NCBI GenBank assembly: GCA_047600465.1 | Contig: JASGKU010000004.1 | Location: 744,001 to 808,000, forward strand | Direction of reading: 5' to 3' | From: Agriterribacter sp047600465 | GTDB lineage: Bacteria; Bacteroidota; Bacteroidia; Chitinophagales; Chitinophagaceae | DNA: 64,000 nucleotides | Shown here: piece by piece, positions 26,824 to 41,800 of the stretch | Layout of the letters: the number at the start of each line of letters is the position of its first letter | Position numbering within the stretch: the stretch's first letter is position 1 | The notes under the pieces: generated by a model | What the model was told of the DNA's origin: nothing | Databases searched by the model: none | Seen by the model: only the letters and a program-made list of their open reading frames with translations | Program-made: the position numbers and the translations under genes

Positions 26824-29800
26824 TACATACTATTTCTTTAGCGATAAATGTACCACTCATGCCCGCAATCAAAACACAAAGGAACAGTTCAAAAAAACAA
26901 GTGATTATTGGAAAAGCCGCCAGGTTGTTCCGTGAAAAAGGGTTTGCCGCTACCTCCATGCGCGACCTGGCTGAAGATGTGGGTGTAGAAGCCGCCAGCC
27001 TTTATAATCACATTCAATCCAAGGCTGAAATATTGCAGGACATTTGCTTTCGCATAGCCAATCTTGTCACCAATCACCTGGAGAATATAGAAAACAGCCC
27101 GTTAAATGCTATTGATAAAATAAAAGCCATCCTCCGTTTTCACATCCAGCAAATGATCAACAACTATGAAGAAGTATATGTAGCAGACAGGGAATGGCGT
27201 CATCTAACGGAACCTTATCTCTCGAATTTTAAAGCACAGAGAAGATCATACCGCCAGCGTTTAGCCAATATTATTGAAGATGGCATACGCAAACAACAAA
27301 TAAAACCGATTGATGCCCCCACTGCTGTACTAATTATGCTGCACGCCATGAGTGGCATTGAGTCGTGGCACCGCTCCAAAGAAAAAATCTCCGCAGAGTT
27401 GCTGGAAGATAATATGATTATTATTTTAGTAGAAGGACTAAAAATGTAAAGATTTTCTTTTAAAATCGAATCCAGTTTGTAACTTCGGAAAATACTGCTA
27501 TACTATTAAACCCAACCTTTATTCTTATCTTACCTATGGTGATGCCGAAGTAACCTTATTTCCGGCTAAATTTTGAAGAACATGCTATACTTAGCTACCT
27601 CAAAGAAACAATACGTATTATTTATTTTTAAAACAAAAACAAAAAAAGAATGGCTATCAGGGAATCTGTAAAAATGCTTCCGAACGAAGTTTGGAAAGAC
27701 TTACCCGAACATGAAACCAGCGGAGCTGTTTGGTATAAATATGCCATCTCCAGTCATGGAAGGATTATTAAGTATAACAAACGACTTTCAGATGGTTTCA
27801 TCCTTAAGTTAAGCCGGCAGGCTAATTATCCTATATGGAGAAAAAAACTGAATGGTGAATATTTTACTGCGCTTGTTCACCGCCTGGTTGCAAAATATTT
27901 TTTAGCAAAGCCCAAAGCAAAACAACTTTTTATTATTCATCTTGACCATGATTACGAAAACAACAAATACACTAATCTAAAATGGGCTACACAGGATGAA
28001 GTATCTGCACACAACAAAAAAAATCCCAGGGTAAAAGCTGCCATTAAAAAACGTAAGGATAACCCAACTGTAAAGGGTGCTAAACTGGATATTAAAAAAG
28101 TGAAAGTAATAAAACAGATGCTGAAGGATAAAAAAACATTGAAAGCGATTGCCAAAAAATTTAATGTATCTGATATGCAGATCCATCGTATAAAAACAAA
28201 AGAAAACTGGGCACACGTAAAGTTGTAACAGTTTTACTTTAGATTCCCTTTTATCCCATTGTTTTTTGATAGCATTATATACCGCAGGATTTATTCCGCT
28301 GCGGTATATTTTTTTATGGCCGACCAAAGCATCATTCCGGCATTGCAAACTGCTTGTCACCAACAAAAGCACAATCTCCATAAAAAAAATTGCCGGCCGC
28401 AAAACCAAACTAATCTATAAACTGCGCCTTTTATCATTCGCTCAAAATCCGCAACGGCTCTGGTTTTATAACCGATCGAAATATAATACCTATTGTTATG
28501 AGGGGCTAACGCCATTGCAGCCACTCAACTACATCAAAGCACAAAACGATATAGCTATTACTTAAAAAATATTGTACAATAAAAGATCAGTATGTGGGTG
28601 GTTGCTAGGCTTCATCAAACCTGATTTTCTTTCTTCCTTCTTTCACTTGTCCTTTTTGTTTTTTTTGATCGATCCGTTTTTCTTTAGAAGCTTTTGTTGG
28701 GGTGCTGGCTATTCTTTTACGAGGTTTTATCAAGGATTGATTGATGAGGTCATTCATTTTCCTGATCACCATCTTTTTATTACCAAGCTGGGTACGTTCT
28801 GATTGTGATTTTACCAGTAATATTCCTTCGGCATTGATTCTGTTACTCAATTTGTCGTGGAGCCGCATTTTTTGTTCTTCGTTTAAAACAATGGAAGCAT
28901 TTATATCAAAGTACCCTTCTACCATCGTTTCTACTTTATTAACGTTCTGCCCTCCTTTGCCACCGCTTCTGGCGGTTTTAAAAACTATCTCGTGCTGAAT
29001 ATCTACCTTCATAACTACGTTCATTTCCTGTTTCTGGTTGCCGGTATTTGTATAGAGGGATGTGTTTATTTAACCGTTCGCTTGCATGTTGGTTGAAGCG
29101 TACATATATTGCAGCAGTAAATTACTTTTTTTAAGCCATATCAGTTCTATATTAACATGAAAATATCCAAACCATTTAGCCGGATGGCTTATTGCATCTG
29201 TATTTGCCTGTGTTTTAATTATGCTATTGCGGGCACAGGACCAGGTTCCATGGGTTTAGTGGGTGATGCCGCAGACATAACTACCACTACTACCGGTGGA
29301 GTGGCATTAATTGGAGGCGGAGGAAATGTAAAGGGAGCATTTGCGTGGATGATTAAAAAAAGTGGCGGCGGTGATGTGGTAGTATTAACTGCTTCATCAA
29401 ACGATGGTTATAATAAAGATATTTATGAGCTGGGCGGCGTTAATTCTGTAGAAACGCTTAATATCACTTCAAAAGAACTGGCCGATAATGATACGGTAGC
29501 CCTTACCGTAAGAAATGCAGAAATGCTGTTTATTGCGGGTGGCGATCAATCAAGATACATGTTTAACTGGCGTGGTACCAAACTGAATGCTGCTATCAAT
29601 TATTTGCTGAATGAAAAAAAAGTTCCGGTGGGTGGTACCAGTGCTGGTTGCGCTATACTTACAGGATTTTATTATAGCGGAGAAAATGGAAGTGCAGTAT
29701 CTGATTCATCTTTAAACAATCCTTATCATACAAATATCACGGTGTACAATAATGATTTTTTACATGCCCCTTACCTGAACAATGTTATCAGCGACCAGCA

Positions 29801-32800
29801 TTATATTGCCAGGAAAAGAGAAGGCAGGCATGTAGCTTTTATGGCGAGGATCATCAAAGATTTTCACAGCTTTCCCAAGGGCATAGCGCCGGATGAGCGT
29901 ACGGCAGTATGTATAAACGAAGCAGGTATGGCAACTGTAATAGGAGAAGGTAAGGCTTATTTTATTAGTACAGATAACACAAAAGCACCCGAACTTTGTG
30001 AAGCGGATAAATCTTTACAGTGGAAAAGAAAACAGCATGCTTTGAAAGTATACGAAATTCAAGGCGCTGCTGAAGGCAATGGAAGTTTTTCGGTAAGTAA
30101 TTTTGTTACTGATAAAGCAACGGGTGGTACATGGTATTGGTGGTGGGTAGATAATGGATCATTGTTTAAAAAACCTTTGGAATAATATAATAATTATGCG
30201 GGCAGTATTGCAAAGAGTAACAGAAGCTTCGGTTAAAGTTGATGGAAAGATAACAGGTGAAATACAAACAGGATTGATGGTGTTGATTGGCATTGAAGAT
30301 GCAGATACACAGAATGATGTGGAATGGTTAAGCAGCAAAATTGTGAACATCCGTATTTTCAACGATGATAAGGGCGTAATGAATCTTTCCGTAAAAGAGG
30401 TAGCCGGAGATATACTACTGGTAAGCCAGTTTACCTTGCAGGCATCAACTAAAAAAGGCAACCGCCCTTCTTATCTGAAGGCCAGCAAGCCTGAATATGC
30501 TATCCCGTTATATCAAAACATGATTGCTCAATTGGAGAAAGACCTGGGTAAAAAGATTCACACAGGTATTTTTGGAGCCGATATGAAAGTTTCATTGCTG
30601 AATGATGGACCTGTTACCATTATAATGGATACCAAAAATAAAGAGTAACCGACCATACATTTTTGGCAAAGGCTTTGCATCTTCAGGCGTATTATTGCAC
30701 CCTGATTGTTTAAAATAAAAGATAGAACGGCGCAGACCGGCTCTATCACCACAAAAAAATACAGCCATCTAATACCATTATATGCTACAAACCGCAGAAG
30801 ACATAAAACAGTTAAACGAGAGAATACAAACAGCAGCAGCTTTTGTTGACCGCGTGGAGAGTGAAATATCAAAAGTGATCGTTGGTCAGCAACATATGGT
30901 AAGCAGGTTGCTGATAGGTTTATTAAGTAATGGGCACGTATTGCTGGAAGGTGTGCCTGGACTGGCAAAAACGCTATCTATAAAATCACTGTCGCAAACC
31001 ATTAATGCAAAGTTCAGTCGCATACAATTTACACCCGATTTATTGCCGGCCGATGTAATAGGCACGATGATATATAACCAGCAGAAACATGAATTTGTAG
31101 TGCGCAAAGGACCCATCTTTGCCAATTTTATTTTAGCAGATGAAATAAACAGGGCGCCCGCCAAGGTGCAAAGCGCGTTACTGGAAGCCATGCAGGAACG
31201 GCAGGTAACCATTGGCGATACTACCTATCCATTGGATGAGCCATTCCTGGTGCTGGCAACACAAAACCCCATAGACCAGGAAGGAACTTATCCTTTACCT
31301 GAAGCGCAGGTTGACCGTTTTATGTTAAAAGTGCTGATTGATTATCCCAGCAGGGAAGAAGAGCAATTGATTGTACGGCAAAATTTACTGGGAACAAAAA
31401 CACCACAGGTAAAACAGGTAGTAACTACCATGGAGATATTGCAGGCACGCGACCTGGTGAGGCAGGTATATATGGATGAAAAGATTGAAAACTATATATT
31501 GGATATTGTTTTTGCTACCAGGAACCCGGGGCAATTCAGGCTTGATAAACTGAAACCGTTGATCGCTTACGGGGGATCGCCAAGAGCTTCCATTAATCTT
31601 GCATTGGCTTCAAAAGCAAATGCTTTTTTAAACAAGCGCGGTTATGTAATACCCGAAGATGTAAGAAGTATTGCTAAAGATGTGATACGTCATCGCATTG
31701 GGTTAACGTACGAAGCAGAAGCCGAAAACGTAAATGCTGAAAATGTAGTAGAAGAAATATTGAGAGCGGTGAATGTACCATAGAAAGTGGTAGGAGATAA
31801 GTAATAAGTGATAAGTTAGAGAAAATTTTACTTACCACTTACTACTCACCACTTACTACTTACTTCAAATACCATTGTTTGAAAACCAAAAGAAAGCAAA
31901 ACCCTAAAAGTGGCAACACTTTAAGCGTTGCGGAAATATTAAAAAAGGTAAAAGAACTGGAGATAAGAAGTAAAAAACTTACCACCAATTTTTTTACAGG
32001 CGAATACCACACGGCGTTCAAAGGGCGTGGTATGTCGTTTAAAGAAGTGCGGGAATACAGCGCCGGTGATGATGTGCGATTTATAGACTGGAATGTTTCT
32101 GCAAGAATGGGAACTCCCTTCAGCAAATTATTTGAAGAAGAAAGAGAGTTGACGATGATGTTATTGGTCGACATCAGCGCAAGTTCTTTATTTGGCACAG
32201 TACAACAGCGTAAAAAAGATCTGATTACAGAAGTATGCGCTGTACTTGCTTTTTCAGCGGTAAACAATAATGATAAAGTAGGCATCATTTTTTTCAGCGA
32301 CAAGATTGAGTTTTATATTCCACCCAAAAAAGGAAGAGAACATGTGCTGTATATTGTTCGGGAATTATTAACCATGCAGCCCAAAGGAAGAGGTACTAAC
32401 CTTAATGAAGCAGTACGTTTTTTTAATAACTCTGTTAAACAAAAAAGCATCGCATTTATACTCAGCGATTTTATGGTAGAGAATTATGATGATCCTTTGC
32501 GGGTAGCAGGCAATCGTCATGATGTGGTGGGTATAAAAGTTTATGATAAGATGGATATGGATTTACCCGAGATAGGCATGATGCAGATTGAAGATCTTGA
32601 AACAGGTAAAACACAATGGATAGATACGAACGATAAAATGGTTCAGTATAATTATCATCAGCAATTTGTACTGAATGAAGAAGCCTGTAAACTTTCTTTT
32701 TTAAAATCGGGGGCAGATCTTTTATATCTCCGTACAGACGAAGATCACGTAAAAGTATTACAGAAGTTTTTTTTGAAACGGATGAAACCTACTAAAAAAT

Positions 32801-35800
32801 AAGGCAGCCTATTAACCCGGTTATGCAAAAAGGAGCAACTATACCATATAACATTTTACTACTGGTTTTGATGAGCTTTTTTGCATATGCTAACGGTTTT
32901 GGCCAAGCATCTGTAAATGCGCAATTAAACAGCAATAGTATTTTAATGGGTGAACAGGTAAAACTAAATGTGCAGGTATCCGTTCCCGTAGATAAGCCTG
33001 TTACCTCATGGTATAACCTTCCCGATACATTTAATCATATTGAAATATTAAACAGGTCGAATATTGATTCTGCCATAGAAGGATCAGTTAAAATCTATCA
33101 ACAGCATTTTACCATTACCTCCTTCGATTCAGGTATCTGGAAATTTCCGTCTATTGATATTATTAGCGACAATAAAAAAGTAAGTGCGGCACCACTGGAT
33201 ATTACTATCGTTCCTGCAAAATTAAAAGACAGCACGTATCATGATATCAGGGAGATTATTGGTGTGCCTGTTGAAAAAACACCGTGGTGGTATTGGGTAG
33301 CTGGTGCTTTGTCACTTGTTTTGCTGGGTGTGTTAGTATGGCTATGGATAAAAAACAGTAAAGCAAAACCAACAGCTATCAAACAGGATGGATCAAAACT
33401 ATCGCCGCTGGAAGAAGCCATACAAAAGTTAAGGGACTTACGTTCACAGGAATTGCCGGAGAAAGGAGAATGGAAAAAATATTATAGTACGCTGGGTGAT
33501 GTTTTGAAAGCATATACAGAGAAAAAATATCATGCAGGTTATTTTCAAAAAACCACTGATGAAATACTGATACACCTTAATCAAAAGCTTTCTAAAGAAG
33601 CATTGGGTGAAGTGGCTGAAACACTGCGTATATCTGATGCTGTAAAGTTTGCAAGATATCAGCCTGAATTAACGCAGGCCTCCCCCAGCATAAATAATAT
33701 TGAAAAAACGATAAAGTCCCTGGATAGCTTAAAACAATAACATTGCTCAGAGACTATTTTGAACATATCACTTTTGCGTATCCGCGGGTTTTATACCTGC
33801 TGCTTATCATACCGGTATTGGCGGGATGGTATATCAGCTATTCTAATAAACGGCGCGGAACCATGATGGTTTCATCGCTGAAGAGTTTCAGAAATACCAA
33901 CTCATTTAAAAGCAAGCTCAGGCACATCCCTTTTATATTAAGATTGCTGGCATTGACCTGTATTATTGCGGCTATTGCGAGACCGCAAACGCATAATGAT
34001 GAAAAAAATGTGGAAGGCGCAGGTATAGATATTGTATTGTGTATAGACGTGAGCGGGAGTATGCTGGCGCAGGATTTTCATCCTAACAGGTTGGAGGCTG
34101 CTAAAAGAGTGGCTGTTGATTTTGTTCGCAACCGTCCTACTGATCGTATTGGACTGGTAATTTTTGCCGGACAAAGTTTTACACAATGCCCGGTTACAGG
34201 AGACCACGGCGTACTGGAATCACAGATCATGCAGATTGATGGTGGTTTTTTGGTTGATGGAACAGCCATAGGTTCGGGTTTGGCAACCAGTGTTGACAGA
34301 CTAAAAACCAGTGAAGCAAAAAGCAAAATTGTTATCCTGCTTACTGATGGTGAAAACAATGGTGGCTTGATTGACCCCAAAACGGCAAAAGAAATCGCTA
34401 AATCATTAAGCATTAAAGTATATACTATTGGTATCGGCTCAGATGGTTATGCTACCACACCGGTTCAAACGCCAGATGGACAAGTGATCATGCAACAGGA
34501 AAAAGTAAATATCGATGAGCCTTTGCTCAAAGAAATTGCTGGTGAAACGGGCGGAAAATATTTTCGTGCAAAAGGAAATGAAAGTCTTGCCGAGATATAT
34601 GGAGAGATAGACAGGCTAGAAAAAACAAAGATTAACATCACTACCAACAGGCGCTATACAGAACGTTTTCATCCGTTGATACTTCTTGCCCTGGGATTTA
34701 TTTTTATTGAACTATTACTTCGTTTAACTGTATTCAGGCAGTTTCCTTAATGCTATATATTTTTTCCTGCCATAAATTTTTCCAATACCTCTTTATAGTT
34801 CCGACCTATCGGCACCTGGAAGTTTTTGAGGATGATTTTATTTCTTTCAGTACGCACAATTTTATTCTTTGCTACAATAAATGATTTATGCACCCGCATA
34901 AAATATTTCTCAGGAAAAATATCATGCATCGATTTTACAGAACCCTTTATTACTACTTTACCACCACCATGATAAATGATAGCGTAATCTTTTAAGCCTT
35001 GTATATGCGTTACTTCATCAAACTGCAGTTTTATTTTATTTACGCCACTTTTTACAAAAACAGCGCCGGCCATATCTGCATTTTTTTCAAGTAGCGTATG
35101 CTGCTCCTTCAACGCTAAAAAATCTCTCACTTTATCCATCGCCTGTATAAACCTTTCAAATGATACCGGTTTCAACAAAAAATCAACAACACCTAATTCA
35201 TAACCTTCGTATGCATAATCGCGGTAAGCTGTTGTAAAAATGCTGAGTGGAGGATGCTGCAACTTTTTCAATAGTTCAATGCCCGTCATTTCAGGCATTT
35301 CTATATCAATAAATAAAACATCTGCTCCATGTTGTTTTATAAAATCCAATGCTTCTAAAGCGTTATGAAACACTCGTGACAGCTTTGTAGAATCAAGCTT
35401 TCGCAGGTGCTCCTGCAGCACATCACATGCCAATGGTTCATCGTCTATTATAATACAATTCAAGATCATGTAAAATGAATATGCAGTGAAGTATGATAAT
35501 AAGTTGTATGATTTTCTATATCAAATGAATAGTTGCCGGCATACAATAGCTCAAGCCGTTGCTGTATATTCATCAAGCCTATACCGCCTTTATTGGTTTG
35601 CTGTGCATGCCCGGGTTGCTTGCTGTTTTCAACTTCTGCATATAGGTCTTTTCCCACAATCTTTATATTGCAGTGCAGCCAGGCCCTGGTGGTTGATTTA
35701 CTAACACCGTGCTTAAATGCATTTTCTACCAGGGGTAATAACAGCAATGGCGCAATCATCAATCCATTGGTATCGCCTTCTGTTTTCATAACTATTTCCA

Positions 35801-38800
35801 CATGATCTCCATAACGTATCCTTTCCAGCTCAATATAATTATGCAGGTATTGAATCTCTTTTTCCAATGGCACAAACTTATCATCACTTTCATATAACAT
35901 GTATTCCATCATCTCCGATAGTTTTAAAACTACATCGGGCCCTGCATCAGATTTTTTTAACGTAAGTGAATAAAGGTTGTTCAATACATTAAATAAAAAA
36001 TGAGGATTGATCTGAGATCGCAGGTAATTCACTTCTGCCTGCAATTTTTCAATGGCGCTCTTTTCAAGCAGTCTTTTTTGCTGGTACCAATCGATGCTAA
36101 GCTTTAGTGCCACTATGATACCTATATACCAGATGGTGCTGAATAAATTATACGATATAGTTTGCCAGATATTATTTCTCCGTGTAGGTCCAAGTATATA
36201 GCCATACAGGAAAATATCAAAAAGACTTTGCAACAGCATATAGCCCAAAACAGAAAGAAAAACATACAGAAAATATAAAAAGTATTTGCCCTTAAGCAGG
36301 AACCTGGGTAATAAATAATGGATATTGACATAAGCAATGCCTATCAGCAGCCCGATCCTGACTATTACGCATGACGCAAAAGATGGCAAACCTGCTTTAT
36401 AGATCAGATATTGCTTTTCATACAAAAAAAACGCAGTGATCATTATCCAGTATGCAATGTGCACCAATGCATACTTCAATGAAATACTTCTGCCCAAAAA
36501 TGGCAGGCGGATGTTTTTATCTGGTAAGGAGGTCATCATAGCAAATGAAAATGAAAGAGCCCGTTTTGAAAAAAATAATAGACCAAATGCAGAAGAAACC
36601 GAGAAACAGCATTAAGATAATAAATATTATGAAGATGATAACAGCTTGTTTAGACGGCAAATACCTTCCGCTTTTATTTCCCTAATTTTGCGGTCGCATT
36701 ATGTCAACACAATCTCCGGCTAAAAAATTTTTTGATTTCAGTTCGCTCAAAAGAGTATTCACGTACACTTCGCCTTACAGAAAGCAGTTGATCAATTCGA
36801 TTGTTTTGGCAGTTGTGCTGGCAGCCATCTCTCCTCTTCGTCCATGGCTTATTCAGCAAACTGTTGATAAATATATAAGAGGTGGTTTTGTGAACATTGT
36901 GATCTGGATTACGGTTCTTCAAATAGGACTTCTTTTAATTGAAACCGCATTGCGCTTTTTGTTTTCTTTCTTAACCTCCTGGTTAGGACAAACAGTGGTA
37001 AAGGATATGCGCATAGCAGTATACAAAAAAATCGTGCACCTTAATCTTGGTCAGTTTGATAAAACACCTATTGGTACGCTCACTACCAGAACCATTAATG
37101 ATATTGAATCTATCAACGATATTTTTTCAGATGGACTTATTCCCATCATAGCCGATCTGCTCGCTATTTTCGCCATTCTTGCAGTAATGTTTGTTACAGA
37201 TTGGCAACTCACTTTAATATGCATGTCTATTTTACCTGTGCTCATTATTGTTACGTGGTGGTTTAAAGAAAGTGTAAATGCATCGTTTTACAGGGTGCGC
37301 AATGCAGTGGCGCAACTGAATGCTTTTGTACAGGAGCATATTACAGGCATGGCAATTGTACAGGCTTTTGCTGCAGAAGACAGGGAATTCGCGAAATTCA
37401 AAAAGATAAACAAAGAACATCGCAACGCCAATATCAAAGCCATTTTTGCATACTCTGTTTTTTTTCCGTTTGTAGAAATAATATTGGCTGTTTCTATGGG
37501 GCTGATGATATGGTGGAGCGCCCAGGGAACACTGGAGGGAAAAGCAACCTTAGGTGTGATGATTGCATTTATGTTGTACCTCAACTTACTGTTCAGGCCA
37601 TTGCGTGTAATTGCTGATAAGTTTAATGTATTGCAGATGGGCATGGTGGCAAGTGAAAGAATTTTTAAAGTGATGGACAATGATGATTTTATTGTGAAGG
37701 AAGGAACTTATGCCCCGGCGACTGTAAACGGAAAAATAGCATTCAATAAAGTATGGTTTGCATACGATGCTGCCAATTATGTTTTAAAAGATATATCATT
37801 TACCATACAGCCCGGAGAAACCCTCGCCATTGTTGGGCATACAGGCAGCGGTAAAACCTCTATTATCAGCCTTATTAATCGACTTTATCACATTCAAAAA
37901 GGTGCTATTACTATAGACGATGTAAATATTGAACAATACAGGTTGGATGCATTACGAAGTAATATTGGAATAGTGCTGCAGGATGTGTTTCTATTTTCCG
38001 GTTCGATAATGGAAAATGTAACGCTGCGTAATGAGGCTATTAGCAGAGAAGCAGTAATACACGCTGCTAAACTTATAGGCATGCACGATTTTATTATGCA
38101 GCTGCCCGGCAATTACGATTACAATGTTATGGAAAGAGGCAGCACCTTATCACTTGGTCAACGCCAACTGCTTTCTTTTATCCGCGCCTTATTGTATAAT
38201 CCTTCCATACTTATACTTGATGAAGCTACTTCTTCTGTTGATACAGAAAGCGAGCAATTGATTCAACACGCCATAGATACTTTAATAGAAGGAAGAACCT
38301 CCATTATTATTGCGCACCGTCTTTCTACCATCAGCAAAGCAGATAAAATACTGGTGCTTGATAAAGGCGAGATAAAAGAAATGGGACCGCATACTGATTT
38401 AATAAAAAATGATGGGCTATACGCTCAGCTATACGAAATGCAGTTTGTAAAACCTACTACAAATTAAATCACAGGATGTATCCATGGCTCTCTATAAGGG
38501 CGTTGCAATAATTTAGTGGCTTCAGGATCGCCGATAATTTCTTTTTTTACGGGATCATAACTCAGCGGTCTTCCGAGTTTCATAGCAAGATTAGCAATGA
38601 TACAGCTTGCGGTTGAAATATGTCCTTGTTCAATATCTGCAATAGGTTTGCTGTTATTTTCAATCGCTTTTAAAAAATCGAGCATATGTAAACGTGTTGC
38701 AGGAGCAGCGTTCAGTTCTATATCCGGTTCTGTAAGATCTTCGGGATATTTTTCTTTTTCATACACTACATCTTTGTGGATTTTTTGTCCTTTGCCTTCG

Positions 38801-41800
38801 GGGATGAAATCGTATTGCATGGTACTGGCGCAGAGCGTACCTTTTTCACCATACAGTTTGAAAGACCACGGATATTCCGGATCAGGCGGTGTACCCCAGC
38901 TACGGTGCTGCCATACGCAATTCAATCCATCGTATTCAAAAATGGCCGACTGTGTATCGGCAATATTGCTTTTGCCTTCTTTATCTACAAAAATGCCACC
39001 TGTTGAACTGATGCGTTTTGGCCAGCCAAGGTTGAGCATCCATCTAACGGTGTCGAGCATGTGCACACACATATCGCCCATTATGCCATTTCCATATTCC
39101 ATAAAAGTACGCCACCAGCGTACATGTGGTAATCCATCATATGGACGCATAGGTGCAGGTCCTGTCCACATTTCGTAATCAAAAAAATCAGGTACTGCCT
39201 GCACAGGAGGATTGCCATTATTGCGCATATGAAAATAGCAGCACATCTCTACATGCGATACTTTGCCAAGCAAACCGGCATCTACAATATTCTTTTTTGC
39301 TTCAATCAAATGGGGTGTACTTTTTCGTTGTGTGCCTACCTGCACTACCCGGTTGTATTTTCTGGCGGTAGCTACCATCGCCTCTCCTTCCAGCACATCC
39401 ACACTGATGGGTTTTTGCACATATACGTGTGCTCCGGCTTTTACTGCTTCAATGGTTTGCAAAGCGTGCCAGTGATCAGGTGTACCTATTAATACAATAT
39501 CAGGTTTTTGTTCGGCTAAAAGTTTACGATAATCGCCATATAACACCGGTTTTTTATGGCTTTTCTGTCGCTGGCTTACCATATCTGCTGCACCATTTAA
39601 AAGATGCTTATCTACATCGCAAAGCGCCACCACATCAACCGGCGAAACCTGGATGAGCCTGAACAGATCGCTTTTTCCGTACCAGCCTGTGCCTATCAAT
39701 GCTACCCTTTTAGCTGGAGCAGGCGAATAAAAATTCATACCATTTGCACGAAGGGCAGCAAGCGTAAGCGCTGCAGATGTGCCACGAATAAACTGGCGGC
39801 GGCTGAAGTTGTGTTGGCTCATAATTAAACAGGTAAAGTATAAATGTATTGACTTAAAGATAACAACTTTGAAGAATTTAAGATTTCTGATTTTGAGATT
39901 CCTGATTTCCCTGAAAGCCGACTGCTGATTGCTAATAGCTATCACAATACCACAATTTGTACCTTCAAACCTCGTTAGCATCAAAACTATCATCAGTGAA
40001 AAATAATCTTTCCAAAAAATTCATGGGTTATGTATATAACAATTTCGCGGGAAACTTCCTGGGCTTTGTAATTGGTATGGCATCCACAAAATTGGTTGCT
40101 CATTTTTTTACTACACGCAGCATCAGGAATATCTGGGGATTAACGGCGAAAAAAACAGTGGTAGATAAAGATACTTTTCATTTTTTTGAATTAGGCATAT
40201 CTATCATCATAGGTTTTATTGTATTTGAGATTATATCTAAATGGATAAAACAACAAACGGATAAAATATTACCCAGGTATAAATTTACCCGGTGGCTTGC
40301 CGACCAGCAGGAAGATAAAACTGCTTCCTGATTATTAAAATTATAATATTACAATCTGTATATACAACCATTCCTGGTTTTTTCATATAGTATTTTTCTT
40401 TCTAACGAATTGCCATTTATATAAAGGATATATAATTAGTACCTTTATAATCATAATATTTGATAGACTTCTTTATATTTACACGCTGCCATTTCAACCA
40501 CTCCAATAAGTACATTTATATATGAACAGATTTTTTTTGGCAGTATGCATTATTTTGAATTCGATTTGTATCTCCACATCAGCTCAAACAAATAAGGATA
40601 AAAAAGACATTGCCGTGATTGCATATTATGCCGGAAGGTCTAATATGATTGACAGCTTTGAGGTAGAAAAACTAACGCATCTTATATTCTGCTTCTGCCA
40701 TTTAAATGGCAATCGTCTCTATATCGGAAGCGCTCGTGACACAGCCACGATTCAGAAAATGGTTTCATTAAAAAGCCGAAACCCAAATCTTAAAATAATT
40801 CTGTCGCTTGGTGGCTGGGGTGGCTGTGAAACCTGTTCGCCCGTGTTTATAACGCGCAAAGGCAGAAAAGAATTTGCGAAGTCTGTAAAAGAAATCAACG
40901 ATTACTTTGGAACAGATGGTATTGATCTGGATTGGGAATACCCGGCCATAGCAGGTCATCCAGGTCATCCTTTCAGTGCTGAAGATAAACCTGCTTTTAC
41001 AGACCTTGTAAAAAGGCTCAGGAAGCAATTGGGCAAAAAAAATGAGATCAGTTTTGCTGCTGGTGGGTTTACATCATTTATTGACTCATCTATTGAATGG
41101 AAAAAAGTGATGAAAATTGTAGACAGGGTAAACCTCATGAGCTATGACCTGGTAAACGGTTATACTACTAAAAGCGGTCATCATACGCCATTGTATTCAA
41201 CACCTGAACAAAAAGAGTCAACTGATAATGGTGTGCAGATGATGCTTTCGGCTGGTGTTCCTGCTGATAAAATTGTTGTGGGTGCTGCTTTTTATGCAAG
41301 AATATATGAAGTGAACGATACACTCAATAACGGGTTATACCGGAGTGGCAGGTTTTTCAAGGGGCTGTCGTACAATCACCAGGCTGATACGCTAAGCACC
41401 GCCAATGGCTTTACACAATACTGGGATAGTACTGCAAACGCACCCTATTCTTTTAATGCGCAAAGAAGACTAATGGCTTCTTATGATAATATACATTCCG
41501 TTCAGTTAAAAACTGAATATGTATTCAAGTATAAACTCAACGGCATTATGTTCTGGCAATTAGCAGAAGATACTTTTAGAGACGGTTTGTTAGATGCTAT
41601 TGATAAAACCCGGAAGAGTGAATAACGTTCAAAGCGCTTAATGAAAGTTATGCCCCGTTGGGCTAAAATAATTTGAAACTAAAAGGTGTGAGCAATCACA
41701 CCTTTTTTCGTTTATGGTTTACTGTTAGTGTTTGTCATAATACTGTAAGTTTTCCTAATTCGTAAATTATATTTCCGCTTCCGGCAAATAGACGAAGAGC